From IMG/VR virus record IMGVR_UViG_3300032265_000123, positions 1 to 44,272 of that record: 44,272 nt of DNA; one strand, 5' to 3'. This stretch comes from a virus. The position numbers and the translations under genes are program-made. Of the stretch, positions 38,587-44,272 are shown in pieces (the stretch's first letter is position 1; each line of letters opens with the position of its first letter). The notes under the pieces were generated by a model. It was given only the letters and a program-made list of their open reading frames with translations. It did no database searches and was not told the DNA's origin.

Positions 38587-39581
38587 GTAACGGACAAGAA
38601 ACGGCAGAAAAGCCAGAAGTAATCACAATTCAGGAAGAACAAGATGGTTCAGCAACAATTGAGTTGCCTGATAGCATTCCATCGCCTGATGCACAGCCAG
38701 AAGCAGAGCATGAAGACTCTGATGAAGCTGATGAACGAGCCAGAGCCAATGAAATGGCCGCTGGTGGTGAGGTAGACGCCGAAGCGGAGGCTCTTAGAGA
38801 GCAAAAACGTCAGAAACGACGCTCACGCAAGGAATACCATCGCAATGTTGAGCAGGAAAAAACCGTCAAAATCCAACATTTGGAACGTGCAAACCAAGAA
38901 ATGCTTGAGCGACTAGCGGTTTTGGAGAACAAATCGCATGGAAGTGAGTTAGCACGCCTAAACAAGGCAATTGAAGATCAACATACTCGTATTGCATTTG
39001 CAAAACAAAAGATTTCAGAGGCAACAAGCACTGGAAACGGCGATTTGCTCACAAATGCTCAGGAAATGTGGTTTGAAGCGCGTAGAAATGCTGAGGCTCT
39101 TGAAAATATCAAGAAAAAAGCCACTGCACCGCGCCAACAACGCACTATTCAAGCAATTGATCCAGCTATTCAAGACTTTGCAAACCAATGGATGGCAAAC
39201 AATAAGTGGTACGACCCAAAAGGTCGAGATTCCGATTCAAAAATTGCTTTGACCATTGATGCGGCGCTTGCTGAAGAGGGTTATACCCCACAAATGCCCG
39301 AATTTTGGGAAGAACTTGACAATCGCTTGCAAAAGTACCTGCCTCACCGTTATACTGATAACACAAACGAGAAACCAACACAACGGAGACCCCGTAATGT
39401 AGTGACGAGTTCGGGACGCGAAGCAGTATCGAGTAGTGGTGGCAGAAATGTTTTTACCCTAAACCCAGATCAGGTTAGGGCCATGAAAGATGCAGGTATG
39501 TGGGACGATCCCGACAAGAGAGCGCGAATGGTCGCGAGGTATGCCAAAGAGGCACGTCAAAACAACGGTTATAGGAGTTGA
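38583..39581 (+). CDS. Scaffolding protein
   Basis: The product has 332 residues. An acidic N-terminal half (EQDGSATIELPDSIPSPDAQ, EHEDSDEADERAR) is followed by a Lys/Arg/Gln-rich coiled coil (residues about 80-130). Next come FANQWMANNKWYDPKGRDSD and a Ser/Arg-rich tail ending in FTLNPDQVRAMKDAGMWDDP. Such an acidic, helical, capsid-adjacent protein with this C-terminal motif is a typical internal scaffold. It guides procapsid assembly and is lost at maturation. The start overlaps the co-chaperonin stop. Confidence 0.8.
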   Translation: MSNGQETAEKPEVITIQEEQDGSATIELPDSIPSPDAQPEAEHEDSDEADERARANEMAAGGEVDAEAEALREQKRQKRRSRKEYHRNVEQEKTVKIQHLERANQEMLERLAVLENKSHGSELARLNKAIEDQHTRIAFAKQKISEATSTGNGDLLTNAQEMWFEARRNAEALENIKKKATAPRQQRTIQAIDPAIQDFANQWMANNKWYDPKGRDSDSKIALTIDAALAEEGYTPQMPEFWEELDNRLQKYLPHRYTDNTNEKPTQRRPRNVVTSSGREAVSSSGGRNVFTLNPDQVRAMKDAGMWDDPDKRARMVARYAKEARQNNGYRS

Positions 39582-39583
39582 AA

Positions 39584-40123
39584 ATGGATTCTCGTTTAAA
39601 GAAAAATTTGTCTGCTGGTGGACGCGAAAGTCGCGCGAGTCTTGACCAAGTTCGAGAGGCACCACAAGACCAGTTCGTATCGTCTGAGGAACGTCGCAAG
39701 ATGTGGAAAGATGAGTGGACACAAAGCGCGTTGCCCAATGTCCCTGAAGTAAAGGGATGGCACCATTGCTGGTTATCGTCAACCAATGCGTATGACAGCA
39801 TTGATAAGAGGATTAGATTAGGCTATATACCCGTGAAAGCGGACGAAATGGCTGGATTTGAAAACTATCGAGTCAAAGCTGGCGAACAAACTGGTTATAT
39901 TGCGTGTAATGAGATGATTTTGTACAAAATTCCTATGGAAATGTATCAAGACGTCATGGCTCATTTTCACCACGATGCACCGCTTGAAGAGGCGAACAAG
40001 ATTCGTATGCAAGCAGAGCAACAAGTGGGACGTGATAGCCGAGGTAGACCCTTGGGACAGATTGAAGGCGAAGGTTTGGACAACATTGATAAACCGATAC
40101 CTGCTCCACATTTCGCTGGGTAG
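39584..40123 (+). CDS. Conserved head-region protein, 179 aa
   Basis: I chose ATG 39584, six bases after AGGAG. A TTG at 39578 is nearer but too close to the site. The product contains WHHCWLSSTNAYDSIDKRIR, GYIPVKADEMAGFENYRV and TGYIACNEMILYKIP, with a helical C-terminus. I recall homologues between scaffold and capsid genes in related phages, without a known function. It may be a minor head or assembly protein. Confidence 0.7.
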   Translation: MDSRLKKNLSAGGRESRASLDQVREAPQDQFVSSEERRKMWKDEWTQSALPNVPEVKGWHHCWLSSTNAYDSIDKRIRLGYIPVKADEMAGFENYRVKAGEQTGYIACNEMILYKIPMEMYQDVMAHFHHDAPLEEANKIRMQAEQQVGRDSRGRPLGQIEGEGLDNIDKPIPAPHFAG

Positions 40124-40152
40124 GAATGTTTTAACAAACAAGGAGTTAGACT

Positions 40153-40725
40153 ATGTCTGCAACAAATGCTCCGTTCGGTCTGCGCCCATCGTTCCATCCT
40201 ACGGGTCTGGATCGCGCTGTCGCGTTGCCTAACGGTATTGCCTCTGGCTATAGCACTGGTATCTTAAAAGGCCAGCCTGTAGCTCTTAACACGAGCGGAA
40301 ACATCATTGCCGCCACTGCTGGTAGTGCTTATCAGGGTGCTTTCGCTGGTCAAGAATATACCGACTTAACTGGTCGTCGTATTATCAGCAACCAATGGAT
40401 TGCATCAACTGCATACCAAACTGGTTTGCAAGTGACTTATTACTATTCTGACCCAAATATTGTTTACGATATTCAGGCAGACGGTAGTTTGGCTCAAACT
40501 TCAATTGGTGATCAAGCAAACTTTACGAACATTTCCGCTGGTTCAACAACCACTGGTTTGTCGCAATGCACGATCTCAACAAGTTTGGTGGGTTCGGGTG
40601 CTGTTGGTGATATGCGTATCATCAATTTGACTCCCGATGTCGCTAACGCATGGGGTGACGCATACACCGTGGTTCAGGTTCAAGTGAGCCGTAGCCAGTA
40701 TGTTGCAACCATTAACGCATTCTAA
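40153..40725 (+). CDS. Capsid decoration protein candidate, 190 aa
   Basis: It has a good ribosome site, AAGGAG, eight bases before the ATG. The protein is beta-rich (SATNAPFGLRPSFHPTGLDR, YSTGILKGQPVALNTSGNII, AYQGAFAGQEYTDLTGRRI). Similar proteins with the NAPFGLRP start lie just before major capsid genes in many tailed phages and are thought to cement the capsid. The call rests on this position and pattern. Confidence 0.65.
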   Translation: MSATNAPFGLRPSFHPTGLDRAVALPNGIASGYSTGILKGQPVALNTSGNIIAATAGSAYQGAFAGQEYTDLTGRRIISNQWIASTAYQTGLQVTYYYSDPNIVYDIQADGSLAQTSIGDQANFTNISAGSTTTGLSQCTISTSLVGSGAVGDMRIINLTPDVANAWGDAYTVVQVQVSRSQYVATINAF

Positions 40726-40737
40726 GGAGAATAAATA

Positions 40738-41652
40738 ATGGCCGCACCAATGCGAAGTACGGACTTTAGAAGCATCGTTGAACCTATCCTCAATGAATGC
40801 TTCGATGGAGTCTATGATCAACGTACCGATGAATGGTCACGAGTTTTCCGTGAGCAAGAAGGTATTCCCCGTAACTACCACGAAGAGCCAGTCCTTTATG
40901 GATTTGGCGCCGCACCTCAATTGCCTGATGGAACACCAGTGTCCTATCAGCAAGGTGGTGTTCTCTTCTTGCAACGCTATGTGTACAACGTGTATGGCCT
41001 CGCCTTCGCATTGACCAAAGTGTTGGTTGAAGATGGCGACCATATTCGTATCGGTCAAGTTTACGCTCGTCATTTGGCTCAGTCTTTGATTGAGACTAAA
41101 GAGACATTGAGTGCAAACGTGTTGAATCGTGCGTTTAACTCTAGCTACCCCGGTGGTGATGGCGTTCAATTGAACTCCGCTTCACATCCCATTGTGAATG
41201 GCACATTCAGCAATTTGTTGACCACTGCCGCTAACTTGTCTCAGACTTCTCTTGAGCAGATGTTGATTCAAATCCGTCAAGCGGTGGACAACAACGGCAA
41301 GAAGATTCGTTTGGTTCCACGTCAATTGATTGTGAACCCCGGCAACGTCTTCCAAGCTGAAGTTCTGTTGAAGTCTGTTCTGCGCTCAGGTACTGGAAAC
41401 AACGACATCAATCCTGTTAAGTCTATCGGCCTTTTGGACGAAGGCGCGGCAGTGTTGTCACGTTTGACCAGTGCTACAGCATGGTGGGTTCAGACTGATG
41501 CGCCTGAAGGCATGAAGTTGCTGATGCGTCGCAAACTCGAGAAAACTATGGAAGGTGATTTCGAGACCGACTCTATGCGCTACAAGGCTACAGAGCGTTA
41601 CCAAGTGGGTTTCACTGATCCACGCGCCGTTTACGGCACACCCGGCGTCTAA
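40738..41652 (+). CDS. Major capsid protein
   Basis: The product has 304 residues with capsid-like blocks. An N-terminal helix (VEPILNECFDGVYDQRTDEW) is followed by LAFALTKVLVEDGDHIRIGQ, LNRAFNSSYPGGDGVQLNSA and a core with KKIRLVPRQLIVNPGNVFQA, ending in YKATERYQVGFTDPRAVYG. RYQVGFTDPRAVYG is a common ending of HK97-fold phage capsids of the Mu gpT-like type. It follows scaffold and decoration genes and precedes a strong terminator, as expected for a very highly expressed gene. Confidence 0.85.
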   Translation: MAAPMRSTDFRSIVEPILNECFDGVYDQRTDEWSRVFREQEGIPRNYHEEPVLYGFGAAPQLPDGTPVSYQQGGVLFLQRYVYNVYGLAFALTKVLVEDGDHIRIGQVYARHLAQSLIETKETLSANVLNRAFNSSYPGGDGVQLNSASHPIVNGTFSNLLTTAANLSQTSLEQMLIQIRQAVDNNGKKIRLVPRQLIVNPGNVFQAEVLLKSVLRSGTGNNDINPVKSIGLLDEGAAVLSRLTSATAWWVQTDAPEGMKLLMRRKLEKTMEGDFETDSMRYKATERYQVGFTDPRAVYGTPGV

Positions 41653-41664
41653 ACCAGCGCCACG

Positions 41665-41694
41665 GGGGTTGGGATCAAACCCAGCCCCTTTTTT
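41665..41694 (+). terminator. Rho-independent terminator after the major capsid gene
   Basis: A 9-bp stem (GGGGTTGGG with CCCAGCCCC, one G-U pair, loop ATCAAA) is followed by six T at 41689-41694. It stands just after the major capsid stop and may cut down transcription of the following structural genes. Confidence 0.9.
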
Positions 41695-41730
41695 GTTAAT
41701 TGTTTCGTCAAACTTTTCAAGGAGAAGACG

Positions 41731-42693
41731 ATGCCCCAATATTCAGACGACCTATTCTTAGGCCCAGCCCAGACCTTTATGGGTACTGGAATTCGCCCTT
41801 ACACAACAACATTCACTGGCTCAATGTCAGGTACAACTTTGACCGTTACCGTATTGGGCCAAGGCGCACCAATTGCTGTTGGTATGTATGTTGATGGTTC
41901 AAGCGTAACCGATGGTACATACATCACCGCGTTTGGTACTGGTACTGGCGGTTTAGGTACTTACACAATCAACCAATCTGTAACTGCCTCAAGCACCGCA
42001 ATGACTGCACACGGCAACATTGCATTTGATGATCCATCACCTATGGACTTAGGTGTTGGCCCTCTTGGCCGCATTTATGTTTGGGATGTCATTCCTCAAG
42101 CCGCTGTTACTAACAACATTGCCGCATCGCAAGCACCTTCTGGCGCTGGCTCTTTGACGCTAACTGCTGGTACTTCTGCAAAATCTGTTACTACTGCTAG
42201 TGGTACAACTGTTATTCAGTTGGATTTGCCCAGAGCAATTAAAGTGAACTGTTCTACTACTGCTCGTGCATTTACTGTTAGTGGTTACGATTACTACGGA
42301 CAAACAATGAGCGAAGTTATTACTGTGTCCGTTGCTGGTACTGCTGTAACTGGTAAGAAGGCTTTCTTCCAAGTTTCTGGCGTGACGATTGCAGGTTCTG
42401 CAACAGCCGCTGTGGTTGGAACAAGTGACGTTCTTGGTTTGCCAGTTCGAGTATTTAACGTGGCATACCTTGCCAGTGTTAAGAGCAACAGTACACTAGC
42501 GCAAGATGCTGGTACGTTTGTGGCCGCAGATACTGCGGTTGCAACAACCACAACTGGTGACGTTCGCGGTACTTACACTCCTGCAACTGCATCGGACGGT
42601 ATTGTTCGTACAGTGGCTGGAATTTTGTTGCCAGCCATCGCTGTCGGCCCCAATGCAACTCGCACTGGTGCTCTCGGTGTTACTCAAGCCTAA
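41731..42693 (+). CDS. Beta-rich structural protein, 320 aa
   Basis: The ribosome site AAGGAGAAG precedes the ATG. The product starts MPQYSDDLFLGPAQTFMGTG and is rich in Thr, Ala, Val and Gly. It contains TFTGSMSGTTLTVTVLG, SPMDLGVGPLGRIYVWDVIP and ITVSVAGTAVTGKKAFFQV. Such proteins follow capsid genes in environmental podoviruses and are probably head decoration or head-fibre proteins. No domain with a known activity was seen. Confidence 0.65.
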   Translation: MPQYSDDLFLGPAQTFMGTGIRPYTTTFTGSMSGTTLTVTVLGQGAPIAVGMYVDGSSVTDGTYITAFGTGTGGLGTYTINQSVTASSTAMTAHGNIAFDDPSPMDLGVGPLGRIYVWDVIPQAAVTNNIAASQAPSGAGSLTLTAGTSAKSVTTASGTTVIQLDLPRAIKVNCSTTARAFTVSGYDYYGQTMSEVITVSVAGTAVTGKKAFFQVSGVTIAGSATAAVVGTSDVLGLPVRVFNVAYLASVKSNSTLAQDAGTFVAADTAVATTTTGDVRGTYTPATASDGIVRTVAGILLPAIAVGPNATRTGALGVTQA

Positions 42694-42704
42694 AGGAGAG
42701 CAAC

Positions 42705-43928
42705 ATGGGACAATTTAAACCAATGGTCAAAATGGAGACCACAGAGCCTTCAGTAGATTTAAAACTTGCTAAAGGCGGCGCAGTTAAGATGAAAAAAGGC
42801 GGCAGTACAACCAAGGCCAAGAAAATGGCAATGGGCGGAGGCGCTCTTAACGCTTTGGCTGGTACGCCTGCTTTGATTGGTCGTCCTGCGGTGAATGCGC
42901 CCGTGAGAGCGCCGGGCAAGCCCTCCATGATGGTTCGTCGCAAGGCAATGATGGCTAAACCTATGGTTACCCCATCTGGCCCTCCTATGGGTATGCCCAC
43001 TATGAAAAAAGGTGGCAAGGATATGAAAATGGCTAAAGGTGGCATGGCTGAAGGCGGTGACATGGAGTCTAAAGCCGACGAGCGCAAAGAAGAAAAGATG
43101 GATTTGGCTAAAGACAAAGCCATGATCAAGAAAGCCTTTAAGCAACACGATATGCAAGAGCATAAGGGCGGCAAAGGTACTTCATTGAAGCTCAAAAAGG
43201 GCGGCAAGATGGCTACTGGCGGCGTCATTGATGGTCAAGGCGGATACAAAAATGGTGGCGCGGTTTATACCAACGGCATCATTCCTGAGTCCGTATCGGC
43301 TAAAGATGGCGAAGGCTACAAAAACACCAAAATGCACACTGCTGAATACACTGGCAAATCCAGTGGAAAAACAGGTGGCGTAAAAGATGGCAACGGCGGC
43401 GGTTACAAAACTGGCGGTGTTGTTTTAGGTAATGGCGGCGGCTTTAAAAAGGGAGGAAAAGCCTCAAAAAAAGCCTACGCGACGGGGGGAACTGTTAATA
43501 CAGGCAAACCCGTCGCGATGCCTCAAGGCAATAAACCAGTTCCTGCTCCAGTAGCAATTAGCCGCTTGGCAGGAACGTACAAAACTGGTGGTCGTGCAAC
43601 TCCTGCTGAAAGTCGTTTGTTAAAAAACAATGCGACTGAAAACAAGGCTTCAATGCGTGACGCTAAAACCGACAGCAACCTGAAATATGGTTCTCCAAAG
43701 CGGTTTAAAGACGGCGGAAGCAATGACTTGTCAAAGGGTGCTTATGACAAAACTGGAAAATACAACCGTGAGCTTGAGGAGGCAATGAATCCTTTAAGTA
43801 TGGTGAAAGAACTTGCTGGTAAGGCAAGGGATTATTTCATGCCCAAAAGTGCTGATAGTGTGACCAAGACAAAAGAGTCTGTAACGGTATCACCTGCAAG
43901 TAAAAAACGCGGTGGTATGGTTTGTTGA
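42705..43928 (+). CDS. Lys/Gly-rich virion protein with repeated Gly-Gly motifs, 407 aa
   Basis: The protein is very basic and Gly-rich. It has many short copies of KGG, GGAV and GGVI, such as AKGGAVKMKKGG, GMAEGGDMESKADE and KKGGKMATGGVIDG, and GGAVYTNGIIPE. The motif (K/A)xGG(A/S)(V/I)xM is shared with the giant protein and with the proteins at 8995 and 11894. I recall such GG-rich proteins from environmental phages, without a known role. It may be packaged with DNA (a basic protein) or be cleaved at the GG sites. Confidence 0.6.
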   Translation: MGQFKPMVKMETTEPSVDLKLAKGGAVKMKKGGSTTKAKKMAMGGGALNALAGTPALIGRPAVNAPVRAPGKPSMMVRRKAMMAKPMVTPSGPPMGMPTMKKGGKDMKMAKGGMAEGGDMESKADERKEEKMDLAKDKAMIKKAFKQHDMQEHKGGKGTSLKLKKGGKMATGGVIDGQGGYKNGGAVYTNGIIPESVSAKDGEGYKNTKMHTAEYTGKSSGKTGGVKDGNGGGYKTGGVVLGNGGGFKKGGKASKKAYATGGTVNTGKPVAMPQGNKPVPAPVAISRLAGTYKTGGRATPAESRLLKNNATENKASMRDAKTDSNLKYGSPKRFKDGGSNDLSKGAYDKTGKYNRELEEAMNPLSMVKELAGKARDYFMPKSADSVTKTKESVTVSPASKKRGGMVC

Positions 43929-43934
43929 ACTAAA

Positions 43935-43958
43935 GTAGGGGCTTCGGCCCCTGCTTTT
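43935..43958 (+). terminator. Rho-independent terminator with UUCG loop
   Basis: An 8-bp stem (43935-43942 with 43947-43954, one G-U pair, loop TTCG) is followed by four T at 43955-43958. It lies seven bases after the stop of the Gly-rich gene and before the last partial gene. A C(UUCG)G loop makes it very stable, but the T tract is short. Confidence 0.75.
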
Positions 43959-43972
43959 AATTGGAGAGATTT

Positions 43973-44272
43973 ATGGCTATTACGGCTACATCACAAACAT
44001 TGTTTGATGGCGAGAGAATTGCCATTATGAAATTTTATGCATCAATGAGTACTACAGAAAATGAATCTGCTGTAGTAAAGGTAAATCCTTCAACTTTACT
44101 TCCATCTAATGCAGGTGGTGCTTGTGATGCTGTAAGCATTCTTAAAGTTACTGCATTGACGCATGGACTTGAGGTTCAGATGAATTGGGTTGCAACAGCA
44201 CCTGTAGTCATTGAGACTATTCCACAAAATAATGCGTACACGCAAGATTATTCGAGTTTTGGTGGATTGACA
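43973..44272 (+). CDS. Structural protein, N-terminal part (partial)
   Basis: ATG 43973 follows GGAGAG. The 100 visible residues begin MAITATSQTLFDGERIAIMK and contain ESAVVKVNPSTLLPS and DAVSILKVTALTHGLEVQMN, running off the window end at SSFGGL. Beta-rich proteins with this start are common after capsid genes in environmental phages and are thought to be head or tail structural parts. The 3' end is outside the window. Confidence 0.65.
   Translation, partial: MAITATSQTLFDGERIAIMKFYASMSTTENESAVVKVNPSTLLPSNAGGACDAVSILKVTALTHGLEVQMNWVATAPVVIETIPQNNAYTQDYSSFGGLT

Noticed and set aside
42680-43228. 182-residue minus-strand open frame rich in Pro and Ile
   Set aside because: It is the complement of the repetitive Lys/Gly gene, and its composition follows from that repeat.
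1-44272. tRNA genes
   Set aside because: No cloverleaf with a T-loop GGTTCGAAT-like segment was seen by eye in the intergenic gaps. A tRNAscan run would be decisive.
1-44272. Direct terminal repeat or circular closure of the window
   Set aside because: The two ends show no shared sequence by eye. The partial genes at the ends (Gly-rich fibre and MAITATSQ structural protein) do not look like halves of one gene.

Overview
The window is a stretch of a tailed double-stranded DNA phage (Caudoviricetes), not host chromosome. It carries small and large terminase, a large portal, scaffold, decoration protein, major capsid protein, a head-tail adaptor, a probable nozzle protein, tail-fibre proteins and a holin/endolysin cassette. 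The portal/adaptor/nozzle set, with no tape measure, sheath or tail-tube gene in view, points to a short-tailed (podovirus-like) particle. Small proteins of the YdaS/Cro, DUF1376, RusA, Ref and ArdC types suggest a proteobacterial host, perhaps a freshwater betaproteobacterium. That host call is inference. Both window ends cut through genes (a fibre gene at the left, a structural gene at the right), so the genome is larger than the window or has been opened at an arbitrary point.

Layout. (1) 1-16485, plus strand, late genes: end of a Gly-rich fibre protein, small membrane proteins, a 3-TM holin, an M15 endolysin, adaptor, appendage protein, nozzle-like protein, and a run of large low-complexity proteins that look like internal virion or ejection proteins, the last with a lysozyme-like N-terminus. 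A strong terminator follows at 16510. (2) 16536-18769, minus strand: a leftward early operon with an SSB-like protein ending in DDVPF, a coiled-coil protein, a RecB-like nuclease and small proteins. (3) 18770-18888: a divergent promoter region. (4) 18889-23094, plus strand: a YdaS/Cro-like regulator, a DUF1376 replication protein, RusA, a Ref-like nuclease and many tiny genes joined by ATGA or TAATG overlaps. (5) 23095-27987, plus strand: four short transcription units, each behind a copy of the same promoter/operator/leader module. They encode small unknown proteins, a GT-B glycosyltransferase resembling T4 beta-glucosyltransferase, an ArdC-type antirestriction protein and a zinc-ribbon protein. 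(6) 27988-28274: a gene-poor stretch rich in inverted repeats. (7) 28275-44272, plus strand: terminase, a 1593-residue polyvalent-type protein, portal, GroES-like co-chaperonin, scaffold, decoration, major capsid protein, terminator, and further structural genes.

How it fits together. The divergent region at 18.8 kb probably sets the early programme: recombination genes leftward, replication and anti-host genes rightward. The repeated GTTTAA-N6-ATTAnAC element overlapping the -10 region of the four units at 23.1, 25.2, 26.05 and 26.97 kb suggests that one regulator controls all four. Late genes package DNA, build the head and tail, and lyse the cell. No integrase, CI-type repressor, DNA polymerase or tRNA gene was seen.

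The points most worth following are the repeated promoter/operator modules, a dnaX-type slippery heptamer (A AAA AAG) that joins a cytoplasmic protein to an out-of-frame membrane segment at 1463-1642, the possible DNA glycosyltransferase, and a Gly-Gly motif scattered through several presumed virion proteins.
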